A stretch of DNA of 64,000 nt from Ardenticatenaceae bacterium (GTDB lineage Bacteria; Chloroflexota; Anaerolineae; Promineifilales; Promineifilaceae): positions 496,001-560,000 of the forward strand of contig JACKBS010000009.1 of the NCBI GenBank assembly GCA_020634435.1. Direction: 5' to 3'. Positions within the stretch are counted from its first letter, which is position 1. The number at the start of each line of letters is the position of its first letter. The translations under genes and the position numbers were made by a program. Of this stretch, positions 27,548-35,423 are shown one piece after another. The notes beneath the pieces were generated by a model. It had not been told where the DNA came from. It was given only the letters and a program-made list of their open reading frames with translations, and did not search any database.

Positions 27548-28625
27548 ATGGCAAACGAACAACGTTTTTGGCACCGCTTAAGCGGGCATCTTATATTGGC
27601 GGGTGGAGCACTCATTCTAATTGCCCTAGGACAATTTCAGTGGAATACGGCTGAGGCGGAGTTGTTGACGGTTACGGCCGTTCCTACCCCCATCGCATCG
27701 ACGTCTGAAGAATTGGCTCAGACAGAAGTTGTGACCGCGACGGTGGTCCCGCAAGGTCCGCTGCCGGTTATCAACGACAATACGCTGGCCCCGCTGCCCA
27801 ATCCCCGAACTTACCAGACCAAACTGCCTGATCACAACTTCCAAATGCATGAAGTGGCCCGTGGTGAGACGCCCAATATCATTGCGGACCAATACGGCAT
27901 TTCCGCCGACACGCTGTTAGGTGGCAATACGTGGTTGAGTCAGGAATCCAACCAGCTGCAAGTTGGGGCGCAGCTGGTCATCTTGCCAGTGAATGGGGTG
28001 CTGCACAAGGTGCGCGCGGGAGAAACCATCGAGAGCATTGCCGAGCTGTACCAGGTTTCTCCCACCGACATCATTAATTACGGGCCGAACAATCTGGAAT
28101 TTCCTTTCTACCGGTTGGTACCGGATACAGAACTCGTTGTGCCGGGTGCATCCATCGGCCAATTTTTCTTTACCGCGCCAAAATCGGTGGCGACCAATGC
28201 GGCGGGACAACCGCAGTGGAAGGTTTTTGGCACCGGAACGTATATCTGGCCGAGTAACGGCCGTTGCATCACGCAATATTACAATGGTTTTCATCCGGCA
28301 ATTGACGTGTCTGCCAGCGAGGGATCGCCCGTTTACGCTTCAGACACCGGCACGGTGACCTATGCCGCCTTTGCCGCCGGAACATACTACGATTACGGTC
28401 AACCTGATTGTGATCAATCATGGCAATGGCTTTGAAACATTTTATGCCCACCTGAGCAGTATTGGTGTTTTCCCCGGCCAAACGGTGACGCAGGGTGAAC
28501 TCATTGGCTTTACGGGCAACACCGGCCGTTCCAGCGGGCCGCACATCCACTTTGAAATTCGTGACCACGACTTCCGCACCAACCCCCTCGACCGCCTGGG
28601 CGGTGGCTACCAGGACTGCACTTAA
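27548..28625 (+). pseudogene. LysM-M23 peptidoglycan hydrolase, interrupted by a frameshift
   Basis: The first frame (27548-28435) encodes an N-terminal membrane anchor, two LysM repeats (about residues 97-143 and 153-200) and the first half of an M23 peptidase (HPAIDVSASEGSPVYA), then runs into unrelated residues. The second half (LIVINHGNGFETFYAHLSS to GPHIHFEIRD) continues in another frame to 28625. Comparison with the downstream paralogue shows one extra T near 28399, where TACGGTCAACC should read TACGGCAACC. Joined, the two parts make a full protein with both zinc-site motifs. It is either a true pseudogene or a sequencing error. Confidence 0.85.
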
Positions 28626-28639
28626 TTTTGCGCACTCAT

Positions 28640-28694
28640 TTCCCCGGAAACTGTAAGCATTAATGTTTGAAGATTTCAGCCTGTTTCCGGGGAA
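28640..28694. repeat. Inverted repeat TTCCCCGGAAAC between the two LysM-M23 genes
   Basis: Perfect 12-base arms at 28640-28651 and 28683-28694 flank 31 bases, just before the second gene. No T-tract follows. Confidence 0.6.
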
Positions 28695-28718
28695 GTTTGC
28701 TGAGTTACAGGTATTGTT

Positions 28719-29783
28719 ATGGACAAATTTGGATCGATCTGGCGACGTTGGCAAGGACATTTTGTTATTGTTGGCATTGCCTTACTCATTTTGCTCGTTT
28801 GGCGTTTTGGTTTGCGCCCCAGCATTGTGGCGGTGGCCGAAGAAGGGGGCGTGGTGGGTGATACGGCCGTATCCACCCTCACTGAGCCAGATGCTACGGC
28901 CGATACCAGCGACCCGCTCCAGTTTAACGGTAGCGATTTGCCAGTCGTAGATGACAGCAGCCTGGTTCCTGCCCCAAATCCGCTGACGTTTGAAGGCAAA
29001 ACACCGGAACACGACTTTGTCACGCACACCGTTGTGCGTGGCGAGACGCCTAACGGCATTGCTCAGCAGTATGGTATTGAGCCAGAGACAATCCTTGGCG
29101 GCAACCCCCAGCTCAGCGAAGAGTCCAGCTTGCTTCAGGTAGGTACGGTTCTTACCATTTTGCCGGTGAATGGCGTGCTCCACAACGTCCAGCCCGGCGA
29201 CACGCTGGAAAGCCTCTCGCTGCAATACGGCATTCCCACCGAAGATATTATTGCCTACGGGCCGAACAATCTTGAATTTCCCTACCGCTTGCAGCCCGAC
29301 ACGCAAATTTTGGTGCCCGGTGCCGTTCGCGAACTGTTTGTCTGGACCCCGCCCGATCTTTCCTCGGTGGGCGGTACCTCTTCAGAAGGTGGCAGCGTGC
29401 GCCCGGTGATCGTGGGTACCGGGACGTTTATCTACCCGGTGAACTCGCGCAACTTCACTCAATATTTCTGGTATGGGCATCCGGGGATTGACATTGCGCT
29501 GCCGGAAGGATCGGCCGTTTATGCCTCGGACACCGGAACGGTGACGTTTGCTGGCTGGAATGTGTACGGCTATGGCAACCTGATCGTGATTAACCACGGC
29601 AATGGCTACGAGACATTTTATGGCCATCTCAGCAGCTTTAACGTGGTGCCGGGGCAAATTGTCTACCAGGGGAATGTGATTGGGGGTACGGGTAACACGG
29701 GTAACTCCTCCGGGCCGCATATCCACTTCGAAATTCGCATCAACAACAATCGGGATAATCCCTGCTGGTACATCGGCTGTTGA
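28719..29783 (+). CDS. LysM-M23 peptidoglycan hydrolase (intact paralogue)
   Basis: 354 residues: N-terminal membrane segment (about 13-30), a Pro/Thr-poor linker, two LysM peptidoglycan-binding repeats (from HTVVRGETPNGIAQQYGI, and from HNVQPGDTLESLSLQYGI), then an M23 endopeptidase domain with the zinc ligands in HPGIDIALPEG and GPHIHFEI. It would cut peptide cross-links in the wall. It is a tandem copy of the preceding broken gene, sharing the block NNLEFP and the LysM spacing. Confidence 0.92.
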   Translation: MDKFGSIWRRWQGHFVIVGIALLILLVWRFGLRPSIVAVAEEGGVVGDTAVSTLTEPDATADTSDPLQFNGSDLPVVDDSSLVPAPNPLTFEGKTPEHDFVTHTVVRGETPNGIAQQYGIEPETILGGNPQLSEESSLLQVGTVLTILPVNGVLHNVQPGDTLESLSLQYGIPTEDIIAYGPNNLEFPYRLQPDTQILVPGAVRELFVWTPPDLSSVGGTSSEGGSVRPVIVGTGTFIYPVNSRNFTQYFWYGHPGIDIALPEGSAVYASDTGTVTFAGWNVYGYGNLIVINHGNGYETFYGHLSSFNVVPGQIVYQGNVIGGTGNTGNSSGPHIHFEIRINNNRDNPCWYIGC

Positions 29784-29786
29784 TGC

Positions 29787-29838
29787 CGGTAGGCGGTAAT
29801 CCGTTATCGGTAATCGGTTAACCGTTTACGGATTACCG
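29787..29838. repeat. Hairpin repeat, CGGTAATCGG family, overlapping the rlmN stop
   Basis: Units of CGGTAATCCG and CGGTAATCGG form arms at 29795-29805 and 29828-29838. The rlmN stop codon lies within it. A second copy of the family is at 52782-52843. Confidence 0.7.
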
Positions 29839-30879
29839 ACCACCGACTACGCGATCACGCAGTTGGCCGCAGCCTGCCTGAATGTCAATGCCACGGCGCA
29901 CACGGACGGTGCTGCTGACGCCGTAATGGCTTAGCTCGGCCTGGAATGCTTCGACGCGTTCCTTGGAGGAAGGGCCACCGCTGTAATCGGCCGTAGGATT
30001 GAGCGGAATCAGGTTCACGTGGCATAACATACCTTGCAGTAAGTTGCCCAGCGCGCGCGCCTGCTCAATCGTGTCATTTTCGCCAGAGATGAGCGCCCAC
30101 TCAAAGGTCAACCGTCGCCCCGTTTTCTCGATGTAATAGCGGCAGGTGTCCATCAATTCGGCAATGGGCCAGCGATGGTTGATGGGGATGAGCTTGTCGC
30201 GCTCGGCGTCGGTGGCGGCGTGCAGGGAGATGGCCAGCGGCGTTTGGCGCTGCTCATCGGCGTAGCGGCGGATGGCTGGCACAAGCCCCACGGTGGAGAT
30301 GGTGATTTTGCGGGCGCCCAGGTTGAAGCCAGTTTCATCCGTCAGGCGGTCAATGGCGGCCAGGGTGTTGTTGTAATTGTGCAGCGGCTCGCCCATGCCC
30401 ATCATCACAATGTTGGTGACGTGCTCCTCGGTGAGGGATAGTTCGTGGGCAAAATAGAGCACTTGGGCCACGATTTCGCTGACGGTGAGGTTGCGGAAGA
30501 AGCCCATCTGCCCGGTGGCGCAAAAGACGCAGCCCATGGCGCAGCCCGCCTGCGCGCTGATACACAGCGTGCGCCGCTTGTCGTAGCGCATGAGTACGGT
30601 CTCGATGTATTGGCCGTCTGGCAGTTGGAAGAGCACTTTTTTGGTTTGCCCATCGCTGGAATGCTGCTCACTGGCAATGGTGGCGCTGTGGATAACCGCG
30701 TTGGCTGCCAACTTTTCAATCAAGCTCTTCGGCAAATTGCGCATCTCCGCAAAGTCGGTGACGTACTTCTTGTACAGCCATTCCCAAACCTGCTGCGCCC
30801 GAAACTTTGGCTCGCCTAGTTTGGTGAGTAATTCAGAAAGCTCACCAAAGTTTAAATCAAAAATATCTATTTTTTGCAT
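29833..30879 (-). CDS. rlmN: 23S rRNA (adenine-2503-C2)-methyltransferase RlmN
   Basis: 348 residues, a radical-SAM enzyme that methylates A2503 of 23S rRNA (and A37 of some tRNAs). The cluster motif CAMGCVFC is near residues 112-119, the GMGEPLHNY block follows, and the second catalytic cysteine is in GIDIQAGCGQL near the C-terminus. The last residues (VVGGR) and the stop codon are supplied by the hairpin repeat. The start is 14 bases after an AT-rich unknown gene on the same strand. Confidence 0.95.
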   Translation of the reverse strand: MQKIDIFDLNFGELSELLTKLGEPKFRAQQVWEWLYKKYVTDFAEMRNLPKSLIEKLAANAVIHSATIASEQHSSDGQTKKVLFQLPDGQYIETVLMRYDKRRTLCISAQAGCAMGCVFCATGQMGFFRNLTVSEIVAQVLYFAHELSLTEEHVTNIVMMGMGEPLHNYNNTLAAIDRLTDETGFNLGARKITISTVGLVPAIRRYADEQRQTPLAISLHAATDAERDKLIPINHRWPIAELMDTCRYYIEKTGRRLTFEWALISGENDTIEQARALGNLLQGMLCHVNLIPLNPTADYSGGPSSKERVEAFQAELSHYGVSSTVRVRRGIDIQAGCGQLRDRVVGGR

Positions 30880-30893
30880 CTTATGATGACCCT

Positions 30894-31598
30894 TCAGATC
30901 TTAAATTCATTTTGCCAGCCCCGTAAACTCTCAAAACTAGAAATGTTCCAGTTAAACCGTTTAAATATTTCAACCGCAGTTTTTAAAGCAATATTTTTTG
31001 ATTCAGATACTAATTCAGTCCTAGAGACTGTGCTTTCATAGGGAAAGCTACTAATTGATGCCTTACATGTTTCTCCATATCCGAAGAAAGGATCCTTGTC
31101 ATTCACTAAGAACCGATTTTTTAAATTGCCCAAGACAAATTTTATTTGCATATTTTCATCTCCCGCGTCACTGAGTGCTAAGCGGGCAGCAAATTCAAAA
31201 ATTTCTGTGAGTGTTGCAATAGTGTCTCCAACATACAACTGTGTTCCATACTTCCAATCTGAAGTAGCGGGCCAAAATGATGACTCGTCGCGCCAGTCAA
31301 TAGGTAGAGCTGCGATTTGAAAAAACTGACCGCTTTGGTAGAGTCGCCAAATTGATTTATGATGTTCCCAATTAAATTGTTGTTCAATCCAGTCCAAAAA
31401 TAACTGTGGCTTGTTTTTGGAATCAATGTGAGGGAAGTCCCACCCCCTTATCCGAACCTTGTTCTTAACAAGAAGGGGCAAAAGCGCAGAAATATCCCCT
31501 ATAAGGTCTTTCTTGAAAGTTGCTGGACGAACTAATACTTGCCAGTATCCTCTTGACAGAATCATTTCATGCAAGGAGCTTTTCATTTGTTCTTCCAT
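30894..31598 (-). CDS. Unknown protein (234 aa) paired with an AlbA_2 gene
   Basis: A 234-residue soluble protein that I cannot name. Its N-terminal half has a patterned block RGYWQVLVRPATF ... VRIRGWDFPHID ... WRLYQSGQFFQIAALPIDW that looks conserved, the rest is helical. It overlaps the AlbA_2 gene by 16 bases, so the two are coupled. The pair is AT-richer than the surroundings and has no ACGGCCGT site, which suggests transfer. A role in defence or nucleic-acid handling is a guess from the partner. Confidence 0.7.
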   Translation of the reverse strand: MEEQMKSSLHEMILSRGYWQVLVRPATFKKDLIGDISALLPLLVKNKVRIRGWDFPHIDSKNKPQLFLDWIEQQFNWEHHKSIWRLYQSGQFFQIAALPIDWRDESSFWPATSDWKYGTQLYVGDTIATLTEIFEFAARLALSDAGDENMQIKFVLGNLKNRFLVNDKDPFFGYGETCKASISSFPYESTVSRTELVSESKNIALKTAVEIFKRFNWNISSFESLRGWQNEFKI

Positions 31599-32194
31599 AA
31601 ATCACCTAATTGGGCATCAAATTTGTCATAGTCTGTTTCTCGGTTTGCTGCCACCGATAGTTCTAGCCCTGCTGTATGTGCGGTTGAGAAGTATTTCCTT
31701 AGAGCTTTTACAGTTGCAAGATCAAGCAAATCTCTCATTTCGGACTGTGATGGGATTTCTGATGTTTCCGGTTTTCTTCTTGTCCTAATGTAGCAAGCTC
31801 CTTCGCGTAGTATGTGGGAATGATCTTTCTTGCACAAAATAGGTATGTCGTCAAATTCGTTGACGTTTATAATGATGAATTTAGATGCTTGATATTCCAG
31901 AATGTCTAAATCGAAACTGACGTTCGGATCAGCATACCTTGAGAGCGAATCTGCGAAATCATCGTAAGACCAAGTAGCTAGTTCACTTGCGGATAGACCT
32001 GTTGGGACAGGTTGCCCATTTGAATCTTCATCTATCCCAATTATTACCATTCCTCCGTCTCTTTTGTTTGCCATTGATAGAACTGCGCGAACAACTTTTG
32101 CGAGAAGGGAGCTTTTGGTTCCGGGTCCTTTGAATTCAATCCCATGCTGTTCTCTGCCAAAAGCGAGAATTTCCATAAATTCTTGTTCTGTCAT
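31583..32194 (-). CDS. AlbA_2 (Schlafen-type) domain protein
   Basis: 203 residues from ATG 32194; a TTG at 32209 would overlap the HAD gene. The N-terminal AlbA_2 domain shows HGIEFKGPGTKSS, VRAVLSMANKRDGGMVIIGIDED and later the YIRTRRKPE segment. Such domains bind nucleic acid or ATP and appear in regulators and in Schlafen-related nucleases; catalysis here is not evident. The gene begins two bases before the HAD stop and overlaps the unknown gene downstream. AT-rich composition marks it as a likely insert. Confidence 0.8.
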   Translation of the reverse strand: MTEQEFMEILAFGREQHGIEFKGPGTKSSLLAKVVRAVLSMANKRDGGMVIIGIDEDSNGQPVPTGLSASELATWSYDDFADSLSRYADPNVSFDLDILEYQASKFIIINVNEFDDIPILCKKDHSHILREGACYIRTRRKPETSEIPSQSEMRDLLDLATVKALRKYFSTAHTAGLELSVAANRETDYDKFDAQLGDLWKNK

Positions 32195-32195
32195 G

Positions 32196-33023
32196 TTATC
32201 GTTGACCAAAGCTAAGCTTATTATCTGCTACTTCTTTAGCAATTTCAGCAATGTCCGCAAAGATGAAATCGGGCTGGAGGTCGTTGGCTTTGGCCACGTC
32301 TTCCAGCTGGCTGATGCCGGAGAGGACGAGAATGGTTTGGATGCCCGCCGCTTTGCCGCCCGCGATGTCCGTTTCCAGGCGGTCGCCGACCATGGCGGTG
32401 TTTTGCGGCGTGCCGCCCAGCTTTTCCATCGCCATCTGGAAGATGAGCGGGCCGGGCTTGCCAATTACCACCGGTTCCACGCCAGTTGCGGCCTGCAAGA
32501 AGGCGAGGAAGGAGCCTGCGCCGGGCAGGGGGCCGTACTCGCTGGGGAAGGTGAGGTCCGGGTTGGTGCCGACAAAATCGGCCCCTTTGTGGATGAGCAG
32601 GGCACCAGCAGCCATTTGTGCGTAGACAGCATTGGGGTTAAAGCCAGCCACGACGAACACGGCCGTTTCTCCCCCCATCACCTCTTCCACACTCAATAAC
32701 TGGAAGCCGCGGGATTGAACGGCCGTTACCAGCCCCACATCCCCCACCACAAACGCCTTCACGCCCGGTTTGTAAGTCCGCTGCAAATAATCTCCCGTCG
32801 CTTCTGCCGAGGTGAAAATCTGCTCTTCGCTGACCGTGACGCCAAATTTGGCCAGCTTGGCCACATACTGCTGCGGCGTTTTGGAAGCATTGTTGGTGGC
32901 CATCACCACGCCAATGCCCTGCTGTTGCATCGTCTCGAAAAATTCGGCCAGGCCGGGCATGGGCACATCCCCCCGCCACAGCACGCCGTCCATGTCTAAA
33001 ATGAGGTTCTTAATCTGGTTCAT
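32196..33023 (-). CDS. HAD-superfamily sugar phosphatase, NagD-like
   Basis: 275 residues from the ATG giving MNQIKNLILDMDGVLWRG; upstream in-frame starts add a poorly conserved extension. HAD class IIA motifs are seen: DMDGVLWRG (nucleophile and acid/base Asp), VMATNNAS (motif II), and MVGDRLETDIAGGKAAG (motif IV). It should dephosphorylate a small sugar phosphate or nucleotide; the substrate is not determined. It is transcribed toward the AlbA_2 cassette, divergent from the GT2 gene. Confidence 0.92.
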   Translation of the reverse strand: MNQIKNLILDMDGVLWRGDVPMPGLAEFFETMQQQGIGVVMATNNASKTPQQYVAKLAKFGVTVSEEQIFTSAEATGDYLQRTYKPGVKAFVVGDVGLVTAVQSRGFQLLSVEEVMGGETAVFVVAGFNPNAVYAQMAAGALLIHKGADFVGTNPDLTFPSEYGPLPGAGSFLAFLQAATGVEPVVIGKPGPLIFQMAMEKLGGTPQNTAMVGDRLETDIAGGKAAGIQTILVLSGISQLEDVAKANDLQPDFIFADIAEIAKEVADNKLSFGQR

Positions 33024-33143
33024 GGGTTGGATTATAGCGGATGCGTGGGCAATGGGTAGTTGAGTCACATGGGCATTGGGGGGAAGGTTGTTATACAATT
33101 GCCCTGCCTGAAGCTCGGCAAAATCAACTTAAGGAAGAGTTCC

Positions 33144-33833
33144 GTGAAATTATCAGTGATTATGCCCGTCTATAACGAGCGGGAAACTTTAGAAGCGTCG
33201 GTAAAGGCCGTGTTGGCGGTGGAAATGGCCGACGAGATTGTACTGGTCGATGATGGTTCTACCGACGGCACGCGCGAGTTGTATCCGGCCATTGCCGCTC
33301 TGGATGATTGCATCAAAGTATATATGCACGAGAAAAACCAGGGCAAAGGCGCCGCCGTGCGCACCGGGTTTAACAAGGCCACGGGCGATATTTTCCTCAT
33401 CCAGGATGCCGACTTGGAGTATGATCCGCGTGATTATCCGGCATTGGTGCAGCCGATTGTGGAAGGGAAAGTGGCCGTTGTTTACGGCTCTCGTTTTCGC
33501 GGTGGGCCGACCAAAACGATGTTTTTCTGGCATATGGTGGGTAACAAGCTGCTGACGCTCATCACCAACATTGTCTACAACACCATTTTGTCCGACATGG
33601 AAACCTGCTACAAAGTGTTCCGCGCCGACGTGATTCGTGACATGCCGCTGCGCTCGCGCGGCTTCGAGTTTGAGCCAGAAATCACTTCCAAGGTGCTCAA
33701 ACGCGGCCACCGCATCTACGAAGTGCCGATTTCCTACAACGGCCGTGAGTTTGAAGAAGGCAAAAAGCTCAACCCGTGGGTCGAAGGGCCGAAGGCGCTG
33801 TACTATCTGTTGAAGTATCGGTTTGTTGATTAA
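33144..33833 (+). CDS. Glycosyltransferase family 2, dolichol/polyprenyl-phosphate mannosyltransferase-like
   Basis: 229 residues from a GTG with a clear RBS (AAGGAAGAG) 7 bases before. GT-A fold: LSVIMPVYNERETL, VDDGSTDGT, QDADLEYDPRDYPALV with the metal-binding DAD, and DMETCYKVFR. This pattern fits synthases that load a sugar on a polyprenyl phosphate carrier, which the following GT39 membrane enzyme could use. There are no membrane helices, so it is a peripheral cytoplasmic enzyme. Confidence 0.9.
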   Translation: MKLSVIMPVYNERETLEASVKAVLAVEMADEIVLVDDGSTDGTRELYPAIAALDDCIKVYMHEKNQGKGAAVRTGFNKATGDIFLIQDADLEYDPRDYPALVQPIVEGKVAVVYGSRFRGGPTKTMFFWHMVGNKLLTLITNIVYNTILSDMETCYKVFRADVIRDMPLRSRGFEFEPEITSKVLKRGHRIYEVPISYNGREFEEGKKLNPWVEGPKALYYLLKYRFVD

Positions 33834-33837
33834 AGAA

Positions 33838-33899
33838 GTAATTAGGTAATTGAGTAATTACGTAATTACCCAATTACCCAATTACCCAATTACCCAATG
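33838..33899. repeat. Hairpin repeat, GTAATT/ACCCAATT family, running into the GT39 start codon
   Basis: Runs of TAATTGAGTAATTACGTAATT are followed by four tandem ACCCAATT units. They are partly complementary and fill the entire gap between the two glycosyltransferase genes. A relative lies at 44744-44797. Confidence 0.75.
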
Positions 33900-35423
33900 C
33901 CTCGCTTCCCCAAGCTCCCTATTCTACTGATGACCGGGCTAACGGCCGTTCTGCGTGCCCCCGGTTTGTTTGCCAACAGCTTTCAGGCGGACGAGGCGCT
34001 GTTTGCGACCTGGGCCCGAGAAATTGCCATCTGGCGCGATCCGCTGTTGGCGATGCAGCCGGTAGACAAGCCGCCACTGCTTTTTTATCTGCAAGCGCTC
34101 TTTTATCCGTTGTTTGGCCCAGTGGAATTTGCCGCCCGCTGGCCCAACTGGATTGCTTCGCTTTTGTTGGTGCCGCTGACGGGAATTTTGGTGTGGAAAC
34201 TGTATCGTCGGTCGGAAACAGCCGTTCTCGCCGCCGCCCTCGTTGCTCTCTTCCCACTTACCATCCAATTCAGCGCCACTGCCTTTATCGACCCACTACT
34301 CACTTTTTGGCTGATTGCTGCATTTACGGCCGTTTCCGGCCAAAAAACAAGTTGGGCGGGCGTTCTATTTGGCCTAGCGCTGCTGACAAAATATCAGGCG
34401 ATTTTGTTTTTACCGCTGTTGCTTGGATTAGGCTGGATTTTCGACTGGCGCCTGGTCCGATGGGCACGCGGGCTCGTCGGACTGCTGCCGCTGCTCGTGG
34501 TGCTGTTCGTTTGGGAATTTGCCCGCAGCGGCCACTTCCTGCTTTGGCAAAACCAGATTAGCAATTTTGGCGGCGTTCGCCTCAGCTCCTCGTGGGAACT
34601 CTGGCCCCGTTTTTTGGCATGGGCGGACTTGTGGCAAACGGCCGTTTCCCCCCTCATCTTTTTCCTCTTCATTCCCGCTGTGGGTTGGTTCATCATCCAG
34701 ACCTGTCAGGTCTCCCCCGCGATTCCTACCCCCCGGCACAACAGACCTGACAGGTCTTGGCAAGCAGACCGTCTTTTGCTCATCTTCATTTTAGGCTACG
34801 GTCTCTTTCACTGGCTGTTTGCCATTCCGGTGTGGGATCGCTATCTGCTCCCCTTGCTGCCACTGCTAGCGATCTTACTCGCGTGTGCCTACGATGAGCT
34901 GTTAGTCCAACTGCCTTCACTCTCGCCAATCTTGCGATTTCGCGGGGCAATTGTGATTTTGATTCTGTTGTCGATTTCGGCGTCATGGGCGGCGCGGAAC
35001 GGCCGTACTCCCCTCGGTAGCTCCTCCCAATCCGATGAAGGTGCAGCCGAAATCGCTGCTGCCCTGGCTGATGCGCCTTACGGCACCGTCCTCTACGACC
35101 ATTGGTTTAGCTGGCAGTGGCGCTACCACCTGTTCGATAAGCGCGTCTTCGTCAGCTGGTTCCCCCACGCCAACGCCCTGGCCACCGACCTGACCGCCTT
35201 TGGCCAGGACGGCGCGCCGCGCTACCTTGCTTTGCCAAATACGGCCGTTGCCCAACCCATCATCCGCACCGTGCAAGAAGCAGGCTTTACGCTAACGGCC
35301 GTTGCCCAATCCAACCAAATCATCCTCTACAAAATTATTTCACCGCAGAGCACGCAGAGACCGCAGAGAAATAACCAAAAAATCTCCGCGCTCTCTGCGG
35401 TAAAAACAGGAGCGGTGGCGTGA
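33897..35423 (+). CDS. GT39/ArnT-PMT-type membrane glycosyltransferase
   Basis: A 508-residue membrane protein with about ten to twelve helices. The first periplasmic loop carries the catalytic-type acid pair in FQADEALFATWAREI, as in PMT/ArnT enzymes that take sugar from a polyprenyl phosphate. The start codon lies at the last unit of a repeat and has no RBS. Two palindromes (34699-34757) are translated in frame as a loop, and the last 25 or so residues come from another repeat (35342-35401). It should pair with the GT2 gene upstream. Confidence 0.87.
   Translation: MPRFPKLPILLMTGLTAVLRAPGLFANSFQADEALFATWAREIAIWRDPLLAMQPVDKPPLLFYLQALFYPLFGPVEFAARWPNWIASLLLVPLTGILVWKLYRRSETAVLAAALVALFPLTIQFSATAFIDPLLTFWLIAAFTAVSGQKTSWAGVLFGLALLTKYQAILFLPLLLGLGWIFDWRLVRWARGLVGLLPLLVVLFVWEFARSGHFLLWQNQISNFGGVRLSSSWELWPRFLAWADLWQTAVSPLIFFLFIPAVGWFIIQTCQVSPAIPTPRHNRPDRSWQADRLLLIFILGYGLFHWLFAIPVWDRYLLPLLPLLAILLACAYDELLVQLPSLSPILRFRGAIVILILLSISASWAARNGRTPLGSSSQSDEGAAEIAAALADAPYGTVLYDHWFSWQWRYHLFDKRVFVSWFPHANALATDLTAFGQDGAPRYLALPNTAVAQPIIRTVQEAGFTLTAVAQSNQIILYKIISPQSTQRPQRNNQKISALSAVKTGAVA
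34699..34757. repeat. Paired palindromes AGACCTGTCAGGTCT inside the GT39 gene
   Basis: Two near-identical 15-base palindromes at 34699-34713 and 34743-34757 lie in reading frame inside the coding region. They encode a hydrophilic loop (QTCQVSP ... NRPDRSWQ) between membrane helices. Confidence 0.75.
35342..35401. repeat. Hairpin repeat, CGCAGAG family, forming the 3' end of the GT39 gene
   Basis: Tandem units ACCGCAGAG, CACGCAGAG, ACCGCAGAG are followed by the complementary arm TCTCCGCGCTCTCTGCGGT. It is translated as the low-complexity tail of the GT39 protein. Confidence 0.75.

Noticed and set aside
33838..33899. Possible CRISPR-like tandem repeat
   Set aside because: Units of about 8 bases without spacers; it is a low-complexity hairpin repeat.
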